Made by a program: the position numbers and the translations under genes
Part shown: positions 31,300 to 43,156 of the stretch, piece after piece
Numbering within the stretch: position 1 is the first letter of the stretch
How the letters are laid out: every line of letters starts with the position of its first letter
Assembly: GCA_023897205.1 (NCBI GenBank)
Contig: JAHWDD010000005.1
Location: 992,001-1,056,000, forward strand
Length of the DNA: 64,000 bases
Reading direction: 5' to 3'
From: Exophiala sp. HKRS030
Lineage: Eukaryota; Ascomycota; Eurotiomycetes; Chaetothyriales; Herpotrichiellaceae
The notes under the pieces: model-generated
What the model saw: the letters and a program-made list of their open reading frames with translations, nothing else
The model's database searches: none
What the model was told of the DNA's origin: nothing

Positions 31300-34200
31300 A
31301 TGGCATCTCTCAGAATGGACTCCGAAGAGGTGCCTCCTCGGTCACGCCCTTCGTCCTTCGAGCTCCTGATTACTTGTAATCCACCGATTCTCCAGTCTCT
31401 CCTTGCTCAAGTACCTACGGATACGATCTTTCGTCTCTACCAGACGTCGTATTGCCTTCGAGACTTCCTCACGAAATCTCCTACGTCGTGGCGCTACATA
31501 TCATGGCGTTTGTACCAGCCTACGATCTCAAATGCTATCGCCCCTGCGAACGGTGCTATTGGACCACGCCAATCGAGTAACTACGCCCTCGACCAAATTC
31601 TCCTGAACATTATCAATCCATTCAGTACGAGACTAGTTAGCCTCGAATTGGACAATACCGCGGTTAGCGGAGCCACACTCACGTCGACCGTTTTGATTCT
31701 GAGAAGGGATACCCTGAGACATGTGTCCGTCCGTGGATGCAAGAATGTGTCGTTGAAATATCATATCAATCCCTGGCTGCAGATGCACGCCCTGGCGCGA
31801 GAGTCTCAGTCTGCCCGAGGTCCAACCGGGTTTGAAACCCTTGCTCTAGAGAGTTTGTACACCTATCGTTGCCGCCATCATAGACGCAGACCATACCTGC
31901 CAAGCAGTCTATCACGGAAGGAAAGCGACAGTGAACCTACCCATGAATTGGTTAATACCTGCCACAAGCTGGGAATTTGGACCGATACTGCATGGTGCAC
32001 AACACCAGGAGCTCGCTGTTTCCGCCGCAGAGGCTATGTAAAGATGCGAATGCCCCAAGGCACGAGAGAAGTTTGGGTGGTCTATGATCGTTTGTGGAGG
32101 AGTCGAAATTGGTTGGGTCCGATTGATTCATCAAGATCTACTGGCTCAGCTCAGCCAAAGAAACGGCGGATGGATGGCCGAAGTTGGGAGTTCGATGAGG
32201 AAGGTGTCAATGGCGAGGCCATTGGAGTCAACAGAGAAGGGAAAGCGACTCCAGCACATCTACGCCAAACCCACAAAGCCTTTGTTGAAGACATTGTATG
32301 TCATAACTGCTCTGTTGAAATTCTAGAAAGATGCGAGCAATGCTCCGTCATGATGCACTGCACAGGATGCAGGAAAACACTCTGTGCAAGCTGTGCATTC
32401 GACCGACCGTATCTACGGAATAAAAACGCACCAGAGGAGGAACGGAACAAGTACTGGTGGGCACCAGGCTATGCTGTGTCCCCTTGCACGATGCAGGACC
32501 AGGACCAACCTGCCAATGCAGCCATTGGGGCTCAAAATGCTGATCCAAATATGCTGCCAAACATAAAATTCAGATGGTGCTGCACCGAGCCCGTCTTCTC
32601 TGGTGGAGGAGGTATCACCTTCGGTAATACCAACAGTCGAGAAACGGACAAAATTCGAGCAGCGCCTCTACCCATAGGTAAGGGTTGGGAAGACCCAGAA
32701 TTTGGTCCCGAGCGGCCGGATGTTGAAGACGAATTAGTGCAACAAGGTCCCGGTGGTCGATGGCCATCGATCGACAGCTTCTTCAAGACAGCCGAAGCTC
32801 TAGGCTCCAATGAACCCCCCTCGTTTTCGATACCTAGGGTTCTATGCGATGAGTGTTACAGTGCAGAGCACTGGAGACTGAAATGCAAGGCCTGTGCAAC
32901 GGCATTATGTCTGAAGCACGACATCGGCGATCGAATGAAGACAAGGATTTGTGGTTACAGAGATGTCGTTGTTGAGCGGCAGGATTTCAAGTCTCGACAA
33001 AAGGCATTGAAACTGTTGGCCACTCTAGTACGACATCGAAAGGAAAGACTAGCAGCAGAGAAGCCAGCAACAGAACAGGACCAGGCGAGCTCAAGTCTGA
33101 AGGGTCCGTCATCCAGTCGATTGACACCTACTCCGCAGCGACCGTCAACGTCCGAGAGCTTGACTTATGGGACCGAAAGAGAGGAGGCTGTCGACACACC
33201 AGTTGTCGGACTTGAACAAACTTTGCGCGCTCACAGAGCCCCATTAGCTGAGCTTGACCCAACACATCGACCATTGTCGCCAGCGTCGACCAGCACCGGA
33301 CCATTGTCGCGATCCACATCGCCAACACCTTCATTCCACTCAACCCCTGCAACACCCGAGCCGTCTGCCAATCCACTTCATTCGGGGGAAGATGAAGCGT
33401 CGGCATTACCGCTGTGGCAAGGTTGCCAGGCCTTTTTCTGTCCGGCAACACGCGCGCCTGGTGATCACAGACGTCGTTGTCCAGCCATCATGAAACAGTG
33501 CTTCGAGTGCAGAGTCAATATTTGCGGCGACTGTGTTAGCACTTTGGAGCCTCCATGTCCTTGCAAAGGCTGCAGAGCTCACCAGACCGAAGAACAAGTC
33601 TCATCACCCGATCCTGCACCCTTGTTCTTTTGCCCAAACTGCCGCTGGGGAAGAATGGAATCCGGAAAGTGTAAGAGGAGATCCGAAGCCTTCCTGATTG
33701 CACAGTCTTCGTCGAGGAAAATGAAAAAGAGGAGAGATAGAATACGCAAACCTGTTGAGGAACGGCGACTCGGTGGCCCCACCTCACTCGCATCCACCGA
33801 GGAAGCAATCGATGGTCTCGTCGATTTCTTTACCAGCTTACATACCACCCCCAACCGTACAAACTCTCCTCAACCTCCTCCTGGAGAGAGTCGGCCGTCG
33901 GCGAGCAATCAGCAGAACCCTCCACCTGCTGCAAACCGGCCGGCTTCAATGCAAGCTCTGCTGACTTCTCTACCCATGCCCACTGGCATACCCATGGGTA
34001 CCCTTCATGCTCAACACCATCACCATCATCATCACCATCATCGGCACATCTTACCACCCCACTTGAATGAATTTCAAGAGTTGGAAGATATGGGCCTCCT
34101 GGCCCGAGATTTGATACGCAGGATACAGCGACTGCGAGATCAGTACAGGCCAGGTTCGCTAGCAGCAATCGCGTTGCCAGACGTTCGAGTACATCACAAT

Positions 34201-34383
34201 GGTAACAACGCGGCTGGACCGGCGGTTGCCCAAGCACCACCTCGTCCCCTGGCCAATCCTCAACCGCGCCCGCAGCAGCAGAATGGAATTGCAGTTGCGG
34301 GCCCAGCGGATCCAGTACAGATGGGAAACAATCAAGAAATTGACGATCGAGAATCTGGGACCGATGAAGAAGAAGAGGATTGA
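31300..34383 (+). CDS. Large F-box protein with cysteine-rich zinc-binding segments
   Basis: A single exon of 1,027 residues. An F-box-like region is visible at about residues 20-75 (ILQSLLAQVPTDTIFRLYQ followed by SWRYISWRL), with leucine-rich material after it. Three cysteine-rich patches follow: around 330-370 (CHNC, CEQC, CTGC, CASC), around 510-550 (CDECY, CKACATALCLKH) and around 705-760 (CPATRAPGDHRRRC, CFEC, CGDC, CPCKGC). They have the spacing of RING or B-box-like zinc sites. The linker between the second and third is rich in Ser, Thr and Pro. A histidine tract (bases about 34015-34049) lies in the C-terminal part, before a Gln/Pro-rich and acidic tail. It may be the substrate receptor of an SCF ubiquitin ligase; the substrate is unknown. 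ATG at 31315 is an alternative start. Confidence 0.8.
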   Translation: MASLRMDSEEVPPRSRPSSFELLITCNPPILQSLLAQVPTDTIFRLYQTSYCLRDFLTKSPTSWRYISWRLYQPTISNAIAPANGAIGPRQSSNYALDQILLNIINPFSTRLVSLELDNTAVSGATLTSTVLILRRDTLRHVSVRGCKNVSLKYHINPWLQMHALARESQSARGPTGFETLALESLYTYRCRHHRRRPYLPSSLSRKESDSEPTHELVNTCHKLGIWTDTAWCTTPGARCFRRRGYVKMRMPQGTREVWVVYDRLWRSRNWLGPIDSSRSTGSAQPKKRRMDGRSWEFDEEGVNGEAIGVNREGKATPAHLRQTHKAFVEDIVCHNCSVEILERCEQCSVMMHCTGCRKTLCASCAFDRPYLRNKNAPEEERNKYWWAPGYAVSPCTMQDQDQPANAAIGAQNADPNMLPNIKFRWCCTEPVFSGGGGITFGNTNSRETDKIRAAPLPIGKGWEDPEFGPERPDVEDELVQQGPGGRWPSIDSFFKTAEALGSNEPPSFSIPRVLCDECYSAEHWRLKCKACATALCLKHDIGDRMKTRICGYRDVVVERQDFKSRQKALKLLATLVRHRKERLAAEKPATEQDQASSSLKGPSSSRLTPTPQRPSTSESLTYGTEREEAVDTPVVGLEQTLRAHRAPLAELDPTHRPLSPASTSTGPLSRSTSPTPSFHSTPATPEPSANPLHSGEDEASALPLWQGCQAFFCPATRAPGDHRRRCPAIMKQCFECRVNICGDCVSTLEPPCPCKGCRAHQTEEQVSSPDPAPLFFCPNCRWGRMESGKCKRRSEAFLIAQSSSRKMKKRRDRIRKPVEERRLGGPTSLASTEEAIDGLVDFFTSLHTTPNRTNSPQPPPGESRPSASNQQNPPPAANRPASMQALLTSLPMPTGIPMGTLHAQHHHHHHHHHRHILPPHLNEFQELEDMGLLARDLIRRIQRLRDQYRPGSLAAIALPDVRVHHNGNNAAGPAVAQAPPRPLANPQPRPQQQNGIAVAGPADPVQMGNNQEIDDRESGTDEEEED

Positions 34384-36713
34384 AATGAGACTTATAGAGA
34401 CTCTGGCAAAGTAAGCCAGTCCAAGTCATGTCATGACCCGACACGAATTTAGTTTATAGTAGTACTAGTAGCTAGGAGCTTTGCAGTTTTCGTTTTTCCA
34501 ACTCTCTGAATAGAGCGCTTCGAGAGAATACTGACCAAATGGTCGTATGTCAGTGAATCTGGGTACATATCGTTTGATACCTGATTAATCACCACAAGTT
34601 CTCCGAAGCATTTGTACAAGTGTAAACAACTTTTGGACACGTCGACGCATCGTTCAGGGGTACTATATCAGGTAAGTAAGCCCACATGGATTCAGCTGAA
34701 ATGATGGACATGGATGGGCATTTCTGACGACCTCCTGGAGGTCTTGGAACTGCTTCGTCTACTAGTGCAGTGTCAGACAAGGTTTCTTTTAACAGGGTTC
34801 GACATTATCAGTCGGCTACTTTCCAACCTCAGCGTGGGATGAGGCTGTAGCTACAGACTCGTGTCCTGAATACTGATTCTTACGTATTATACACCTAAGG
34901 GAAAGGTCAGTACTTTTAAGAGTAGTGGGGGGACTTCATGTGTACGGCAGGTATTCGAATCACGGTTTGGACTTTCCCAACTCGGTAAATTTAGTATCGC
35001 GTTAATACCATCAAATAAACTCAGTCATGAGGGATTGGGTCAAAAATCCAAATTGGCAGCTCCATTAACTGCCAAGTATCGTTGCGTATCAATGAAATCG
35101 TTTACGATCCTAATATTAGAATTTCCGGATTTTGATGGGATGATTGATCGTTTTTCAACAGGAAGAAGAATATCAAATGATCTTTTTCAAAAGCGTTCTT
35201 CGAGGAGGTATCGCTAGGCTCTATCATTTTCACAAAACTTAATTTATTAAACGCCTGTCTAAATACTCAGCGTAGTCATTAATTAATCGTAGCACCCTTG
35301 GCAAAACCCCCTGCATTCCCTCTCTACACTATTTACATGTTTCTTCTGGGCTCCCAGAGATAACCCTCAGCGCATTTATTAACTAATCACTTTCTCTCTA
35401 TAATATGAAAGTAGATTGACATGCAATGAGAAGAGTTTTTGTTAATTAACAAGAGCGCTGTCATCTTTAACAATAAGTGCGTAATACAGTTCTGTGGTAA
35501 GGGCAACCAAGCGGCGAATGTCTAACGAAAGGTTACGAATGGAAGCGGACGTCAATAGAAATCATAGAAGCGTTGCGAGCGTCTCAATGTAAGCCGTGAT
35601 AGAGGTATTGTAGAGAGAAAAGCAGGGCTGATGATGACTAGAGGTGTGGCTCGAGCCACTCGCCTCTGCCTTTCCTGAAGTTTTGTTAGCGCTACTGCGC
35701 AAGAGTGCAAGGAGTACCTCTGAGTTTGAGGTTGTTACTGTCCAGTTACAGACACGGCCTGAGTGCACCTGGTGCTTTCTCATCTACTCCTGTTATCAGG
35801 TTGAAGTGTTACTAGGCGCGCAGTGCGAGTGACAAAGTGTGTAATGAAGTCCCAATTACACTGAACAGACGTGAGTGTCTGAGTCACGGACAAGCCCTGA
35901 GTGCACCAGGTTTAATATCGTCGACGGTTTTACATCCTCGTAGGCTGTTGGAAACATTACTAAGATGAGAGCTCTATGAGAATGTCATATCATTCCGAGA
36001 TGAAAGAACCAGTTCAATAATTCTGCCTCCGATGAAAGTTTGGACATTCAGAAGCTTACACATGTCCGAGTGGACGCCGGAGTACAAGCGAACGACACAA
36101 TGGGAAATTTTTTTAAATGGAGCTGATCTGCCACGAGCGAGACTACGAGTCGTAGTAGTATTCCCTTGTGAAAGGGTTCATTTTCCAAAGATATTATTAA
36201 GCATTTGAAGAGATATTGCAATCCCTTCGCCTTTAACCTCTTTAGACAGTCCCTTGACGATAGTTTATCTCTAGAAAGAAATACTTACTAAGTAGTTGAT
36301 TGGACTATTCGTATTTACGAATGTTAGAAGGTCGTCTTAGCAGATAGACAGCTGCGAACTAACCGGGTAATGTTCGAGTCGATTATCGACTACCTCCTTC
36401 TGGGTGTTATACAGCGTTTCTGTTCTTTCAAAGGCCCATTGGACCAAGTTTATAGAGGCCTGGTTTTTCAGGCAGATGCTCCCTCTCCCATAGGCTTCGT
36501 AGTTGGCCTTCAAGCCTTGTTCGTTGCCACCGTCGACAAAAGCGATTAATAGTTCCTTAACTTTGTTGCATGTTTTGCAAACAGTTTGCTACGCCGAAAA
36601 GGCATAATTTGCAGTTAAAAACAATGTGGACTTTAAGTAGGATGATTTCTCTATATCCATGACACATCATAATTTGTTGCGTTGTTTGCTCCCATGAGCC
36701 CGCCGGGCGCGTT
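34384..36713. other. AT-rich gene-free gap
   Basis: A 2.3-kb region, visibly richer in A and T than its surroundings between about 34800 and 36650, with TTAATTA-type words. No open frame has a recognisable motif. Two weakly similar segments share the word CCTGAGTGCACC at 35758 and 35896. The appearance fits a decayed, possibly RIP-mutated repeat, but no transposon protein or terminal repeat can be seen. Confidence 0.5.
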
Positions 36714-38057
36714 TCATGATGCCAGCCAAACCTTCTTCGCGGCACGATAGCGATCAAAGGTCTGGAGCCAGCTGCGTGTGGGCGTGCCTTCCTCAACAAA
36801 ACCAGTCGACCTTGCTCTATCGAGGGCCAGATGGTGATCGAAGTCAAAGTTCATCAGCCAGACATCGAGGCCAGTCATCAGATCGACCTGCTGGATCTTA
36901 CTCCCCAATTGGTTTTCCATCTGCCTGCGCTCCTCCTTGTGCTGTTCGAGGAATTGAGCGGGGCTGACATACGCCGGATCTCCCAGAGGCAGCGGCGGAA
37001 CACCGACCAAGCCAAAATATTCGCATATCGCGGGCCATTTTGCAGACATGGGGTGTCCATCTGAAGTGTCGGCAATGTTGTAGAGCTCCGAGGCCCCAGC
37101 CTTGTCGGGGTTCAGTGACAGGTAAAGTGAAAATCTCGCAAAGATGTCTTGACCGCCATCGTTCGAGAGAGTATTCCAGCCGTCAGGGTGTCCGGGGTAC
37201 GGCACCTTTGTGCCCCTTCCTTTGACGAATGCAACCAGAGAAAGGTAGTTGATGAAGAACCCGGCGAGATTGTAAGGGTTACTGTGGGGTAAGAAACCAA
37301 CCTGGGAAGGGAGAGTTGAGCATCCTTGGACGAAGGGAACGAGCTAAATTGTCACTCACCACGATGTCGCACCTGACTTCTGCCCAGTTCCATCTCTTCC
37401 CCTTCTGGAGGACATTCAAACGGTCCCGGAGAGCGAAATAGAACAGCTCATCCCTATAAGGCTGCGGGATCTCGTTCATAGGCTCGTTGAACGGGGCCTT
37501 GAACGGCCTTTGAGGCTGGTGGATGCCGTAGCCCTTGTGGAACTAAGCATTCTATCCGTCCGTATCTTACTCTGTAACTTGCTCACCTTGGTACCTGTCG
37601 GCAGAATCACATAGGAGAGGTTCGGTGTGACAGCCTCGGCTGCGACGAATCCGCGATCGAACATGGCCACGTTGATTTCTTGCTCGGTTGGAAAATCTGG
37701 ATTGAAAATATATGCTGACCGGCTAGATGAGCTCTGCTATGACTTTTTCAAACCCCCTGGGAAGTTCTTACCGAAGTAGAAGATCTGAGTGACAGTGCCA
37801 ATGTCCGGGACTCGTTCCCTTAGCTGCTGCTTGATGTCCTCTACAGTCCCCTGGGTCAAGTCGATACCCGACACTAAAGCGAGCTCTGGGTTGGTACCTC
37901 CAGGCTTCGGCCATTGGGAATCCTGTAAACTCAATGGACGATGTGTCAGAGCAGTCACTTTGGAAAATACACCTTTCTGGGGGTAGCTCTTCAAGATCTG
38001 GTCAACAACAGCCCAACCAAGGATGCCCGAGGCGCCGAAGACCAGTGCGTGCGCCAT
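36714..38057 (-). CDS. PRISE-type NAD(P)-dependent reductase/epimerase
   Basis: Four exons (38057-37772, 37714-37587, 37533-37360, 37301-36714) encode 391 residues. The protein starts with a Rossmann fold, GASGILGW (residues 8-15, GxxGxxG). Later segments (a YVILPTGTKGYG stretch, a PYRDELFYFALRD region, WAEVRCDIVVGF) match the progesterone-5-beta-reductase/iridoid-synthase-like group within the extended SDR family. The YVILPTGTKGYG segment holds the position where plant enzymes have their catalytic Lys-Tyr region. These enzymes reduce activated C=C bonds of enones with NADPH. The donor at 37359 could be shifted by three bases without changing the frame. The substrate is unknown. Confidence 0.82.
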
Positions 38058-39140
38058 GACAATAGTGTATGTTCTATATTCAGATAGCCCAAGGGAAAAA
38101 AAAAGACTCCAACAACTCGAACTGAGGAGGACGAAGAAGGAGAGGAAGAGGAAGATGAGAAGATTGTCCTAAAATAAGCGGTGTGTGACCATTGCTAGCC
38201 AGCACGACTACAACAACCGTGTTTTGGCCGTCAAGGACTCAAGGCCCTTAGTAGGGTAGGACATGAAGAAGCCGGTGCTATTTGTAAATAGGTCAAATTT
38301 CTGGAGATGATCTCCATCATGCTTGCGTACTGCCAATGTTCGGTGTTTCAAGGAAAACCCAAACTCACAACACCCTGTACCTAATGACAACTAACGCCGG
38401 CTGATTAAGGTACTTCTATGGGCTTCGTGAGTATATTGTAGAGTATACCAAGTATAATCGGGCCGGCTATCCTAGCTGTATATGGACAAACCTGGCCCCA
38501 TGTGCCTACAATTAATTGCATGGAGCCCGTCGATCTTTCCTCTGTACGCTAAGCATAATACAATACGGTACCTTTAAGAGGGGCACGGTGTCCGCTTCGA
38601 AGGATCAGTGAAGGGTACGCAAGCAGAGAGAGGAGGCGGAGCCACACCTTGAGTTTACGGGAAGCCCTACGTCCCACAGCAGATAGACAGACCTCAAAGG
38701 AAATAGAAGTCCACAAGCATACTTCGAAGTCGGGCCTTGATACGTGTATACACTATAGAGTACACCTTTGAGGCTGCCGTGATCCTGAGAGAGCTTTTCG
38801 TCCTCGCGATACTAACGTTGGAAAACTGATCCTTGCTGACCTAAACCCCTGGTTGTCGGAGCATCCTTGCAAAAGCCTGAGCAGCAGTACTTGGCCCGGC
38901 TGGTATCGTTTCAGGGCTTTTTGTCGCGGGAGTGGTCTAGCTCCCGGTGTGTGTGGAACCTCAGGAACTTACTTGCCGACATGGGTCTATCGTTCTCTAA
39001 CTGTCAATGGAATAGACAACCGTTACTTACCACCAACTCGGTAGCCTCCTATACAAGGTACGTTCTTCCTCTCTTCTTTGAAATCTCGAGAAAGTATATT
39101 CCTCGTCGACTCAACGTCTAACGGCGAACCCATCGAGACC
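38058..39140. other. Intergenic region between divergent genes
   Basis: About 1.08 kb separates the divergent starts of the PRISE reductase and the rhodopsin-like gene. A purine-rich GA stretch lies at about 38120-38165. I see no gene. Confidence 0.5.
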
Positions 39141-40479
39141 ATGGCGGTTCCTACCCTGTTGATCGAAGCAAGATGCGAGTACTGTATCAGCATCTTCATC
39201 CTTTTGCTGAGGTGGTTTGTGAGATTCAAGCTTCGACAGTGGTATTGGGATGACTTCTTCGCGGTTGGGGCGGCAATCGCCTTGAGCTCGCTGCTCGTTG
39301 CGCTGGAGCTGCTGAGTACGCTGGTGTCGTCTCCTCCCAAAGGTACAATGACTCGCTGACCTTGGCTTAGGTCAGAAGGGGGCTCCGGCAGGGCTGACTC
39401 CAGAAGCCCGACAGCAACTACCTCCAGAATTAGTTGCGCAACTCGAAAGTGGTGCCAAATTGATGTATGCTGCGTTTTACCTTTACGCTGCCGCGGTATG
39501 GAGCTTGAAGGGCTGTATGGTTGTGTTCTTTTTGCGTTTAACGTTTGTATCACCGGAGGTATGGAAGATGGCTGCTGACGTGTGACTTAGAAATGGCTTG
39601 CGGCTGAATAGATTCATTTGGGCCGTCGCTGCCTTGTCTGTTGCGTTCTTTTTTGCCGCCATAATCACCTTGCTGGCCCATTGTATACCTATCAGCCACA
39701 ACTGGCAAGTTATTCCTGACCCGGGTGGTGCGCAAACCTCTTCTCCTGGCCCTGCATGGCATGGTGGCTCATATATCTACAGCGGAATGCTCCAACGGAT
39801 ACAACATCAATATTGTCGTCGCCTCTGGCAACTTTACGTGAGTCGAACTAGATTTATTCTACCCATTATCGCTGACTCCTTCTAGGACTGACTTTCTTTT
39901 GCTTTTGACGCCGATCATGATGCTTCGGAGAGTCGAGCTCCCCCTCTGGAGGTAAAACATCTTGAAACATGAACATTTGAAGACCGCAATTCTGACTAGA
40001 CGCAGAAAGATCAGAATTGGCTTCCTACTCAGCTTGGGTGTAGTTGTGATGGCATTTACTCTCCTACGGTGCATTCTCACCATCTATTCCCCTAGAACCA
40101 TCAACCAAAGCTCCATTTGGGCTATGCGTGAGCTGGTGAGTGATCTGGTTTGGCGAGGATTGGCTCGTCCATGGCAAAAGCTAACTATTTCTAACAGCTG
40201 GTCGCCGTCTTCGCGGTCAACGCCCCTATTCTGAATTCCCTCTTCAGACGTCAGACCTGGACCGGTAGTTTTCCATCGATTGGCAGGGACACAAAAGGCT
40301 CGCAGATGCATGGAAGCGGTGTGGATGAGCAAATAGACCATGGTCCTTCTACAGATATCTACAAGATGACCGATATTGAGGTCAAGGATTCCGGGAGCGA
40401 TAAAGACCTCATTGAAGATGCGTATCGACATGGTCGAGCGCAGGTCTGGACAGGATCCAACAAGAACATGAGATGCTAA
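39141..40479 (+). CDS. Rhodopsin-like fungal integral membrane protein
   Basis: Seven exons (39141-39315, 39371-39542, 39591-39724, 39783-39837, 39886-39951, 40000-40135, 40198-40479) join in frame to 339 residues. Six introns of 48-62 bases hide the gene from single-frame inspection. The joined protein shows the fungal 'rhodopsin' domain: an Arg-rich loop followed by WDDFFAVGAA near residue 35, several transmembrane helices, a CSNGYNINIVVASGNFTTDFLLLLTPI segment interrupted by one intron, RRKIRIGFLLSLG, and a cytoplasmic hydrophilic tail of about 95 residues. Members are related to Pth11-type proteins and have no known retinal-binding lysine role. Function unknown. Splice assignments are by frame and consensus. 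Confidence 0.8.
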
Positions 40480-41181
40480 GGTGTCTCGACTATCGGGGAT
40501 GTGTTTCTCTTCACAGGTACAACAGAAAGGATCATACAGGGCGACTGCTGGTGGTATACGGCTGGGAGAGGGTGTTAATCTAAATACCACCAAGAAACAA
40601 ATTGAACTCCCTACTTGTGTGGCACCACAAGCAGGGCAGAATGCAAAGGTACTGGCAATCGATGATGCCTCATACAGGTTATGAAATCGGGAACCAGGCA
40701 ACTACGGAAGTATTTGACCCAATTTATTACTTCGCGATACTTGTGAGACTGCTCAGATAATGGCGAAGATCAATGGAGAGTATTAATAGTTCCGTCCAAC
40801 GACCGAAGTGTACTCAAAGTCTTAGTTCCTTAAAGGGCTTCGATTTATACTCTGTGGCTTAGTATCTCTAGACCTGTTCCATCATACTCCAGCAGATCTT
40901 AATAGTCCGAAGAGCAAGGTGATACCAAGTTATTCGCATTGTCTTTTTGAGTAAGATGTCCGCCAACCAACATGACAGAGTAACTGGTAATCTATAAGCT
41001 AGTAAAACATCTACGAGGAATTGTGCCAGGTATTGTAACTCAAATGGCAATCGTTTCTCTGATAGAAACAGAAAGGCCGCTGCTGGTAATTTGTACAGGG
41101 TATACAGGGTATGACCAAAAGATTTGGCTAGTGTCCGCGACAGCAAACAATACATACACACCAGCACCAACCAATAGAGTC
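40480..41181. other. Convergent intergenic region
   Basis: A 700-base stretch between the 3' ends of the rhodopsin-like gene and the MFS gene. It should hold both terminators. No coding frame is convincing. Confidence 0.5.
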
Positions 41182-43156
41182 TTACTCCAAGTGCAACTTC
41201 TTGAGAATGTGAGCTCGGCACCACCATCCACGAATTCTGTTTCAAGAGTTAGATAAAGTAAGTAGGTACTCGGAGCGAAGAAAAAAGGAACAAAAAATAA
41301 AACATACCTTTTTCCAAACATGTAGACGGGAATACCGAGGATGACGACTCCAAACAGAACAATACCTCCGACGATATTGAACATGAAGGCTGGACCTCTT
41401 GCCGCCACGGCGTTGTTGAAAAAGTACGAAAGGCCAAAAAACAGGAAATTCTTGACGACCATGACGATGATGACCAGTTCAACGGAAACTTCTCTGTACG
41501 CGTCGACGGTGTAGGCGCCGCTGGCGATGTTGAGCGCCGACATTCCACCGGTGTAGAAGGCCAGGATGACCGAGCCGACCACGGGAGTATCGCCTGCTTC
41601 GTAGAGGTTGCCCCAGCCGAAAATTCCAATGGCCATCAAGGAACCACCGACGATCAAAGCCATGGGGAGACGGAATTCAGGCTGTGGAAGAGGGTGGATA
41701 TACGTTAGAAGGTTCGAACACTGCCGAGCATGTTGCGGAGGGACTGACCTCGAAAACTCCATTATTTCTTCTCGCCATCCACAACGCCAAAGGGTCACTG
41801 GCAACGAGGAACAAAGCCGTGACCAACAAGGGACCAACGAGCGGTCCAACAAACATGTAACCTAATTGTGTCGGGTTGAGGTTGTAAGGAGGAGGTCCGT
41901 ACATTTGTGCTGTGGTGAAATTGGACAGAGCAACGGACGCGATGGGCAATGAGCCGATCAGGTTGATCTGTCAATAGATTTGGAAGTTAGCCATTCACCA
42001 CAGTGATGTATCATCATGTGTATGGAATTTAGCGTGACGGTCCAAGGGGAAAAAAGCTCAAGAACCTACCCAAATAATGGCAGGATTGAGACAAATGGCA
42101 AAAGGGCGCAGGAACAATTTGATCGGGTTGTCGTGTGATTGGCGACCGTGATAAAAGGCAATGTATTGCCAGTACGTCTTCTTCGGTGGAACGGCAGAAG
42201 TTGCGGTGTTGTTGCTATTCTCGACCTGGTCGTCGGACGCTACGAATTTGGTTTCTCCGGCCTCCTTTCTCGCCAGGTCATCATAGTCGACGTCCGCGGC
42301 GATGTCTGTCTCGAACAGGTGGTTTCGCTGGAAGCTCGTCTCGGTCGCGCCGAACACGACCAGTAAAACTTGCAGGCCGATGAAAGGAATGTAGATGTAA
42401 AACATGTACCTCCACCCGTACGTGGTGGTGATGGGGCCCGCGATCAACGAGCCGATGGCGTTCAGACTGGCGAAGCAAAAGTTGAAAAAGGCCACGCGCA
42501 GGCCGCGCTCGTGGACAAAGTACAAATCCCCGACGATGGCGACGAGCATGCTCTCGTACGCGCACGCCCCCAGCCCCTGGATCATTCTCCCCGCGAGGAG
42601 GGTGTTGTAGTTTTCGGCCGAGGCACCGATGACGGTGCCGATCAGGCACATGAAGGACGCAAACACAAACTGTGGTCGTTTGCCAAAGAGCCGTGCGAGG
42701 ACGGACACAAAGAGCCCGGAGGAGCCGACGGCGAGTAGCATGAACCCCGTAAGTTGGGTGATCTTGGTGATGCTCACGTCGAACGTGTCGGCCAGCACTT
42801 CGGTCGCCGCGGCCAGGAGTGACGAGGGCACCGCGGCCGTGCAGACGAACCCAAATGCATGGATCAGGAACAGGCAGTCGCGTTTCCATAGTGGCCAATT
42901 CTACAGAAGGAAAAAAATTCCGCATGTCAATGGTACCATTCTCGAAGCAATTTTATCATGACGAGAGAAGTCTCACCAGGGGATCATTCGGGTCGTCGCT
43001 AGGCTGAGGATTGAGCACGATATGCCCACCATTCTTCCCTTTGGCATGCTTGAGTGTACCAGTGACCTCGAACGAGTCCGGCAAGACCCCATCGTCGAGG
43101 ATGACTGTTCCTGGGACATGAGGAAGCTTCGTATCCTCGAGAACTCCGAGACCCAT
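41182..43156 (-). CDS. MFS drug:H+ antiporter-type transporter
   Basis: Five exons (43156-42977, 42900-42070, 41967-41749, 41681-41308, 41236-41182) give 552 residues. A hydrophilic N-terminus ends in DDPNDPLNWPLWKR, the typical lead into the first helix of this family. The motif LARLFGKRPQFVFA corresponds to the loop 2-3 signature, and GRMIQGLGACAYESM to helix 4. A charged central loop follows helix 6, and the last exon adds a short RIRGWWCRAHILKKLHLE-type tail. About twelve hydrophobic segments are present. Such carriers expel small molecules at the plasma membrane in exchange for protons. Substrate not determined. It lies about 1.3 kb downstream of an SDR gene on the same strand. Confidence 0.87.

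Noticed and set aside
33830..34444. 204-codon minus-strand frame
   Set aside because: It is the antisense shadow of the biased C-terminal coding sequence of the F-box gene.
34941..34965. Possible tRNA B-box (TTCGAATC)
   Set aside because: No matching A-box or cloverleaf arms could be found around it.
39343..39370. 28-base intron in the rhodopsin-like gene
   Set aside because: Too short for a fungal intron. A donor at 39316 gives a 55-base intron with a proper branch sequence and keeps the frame.
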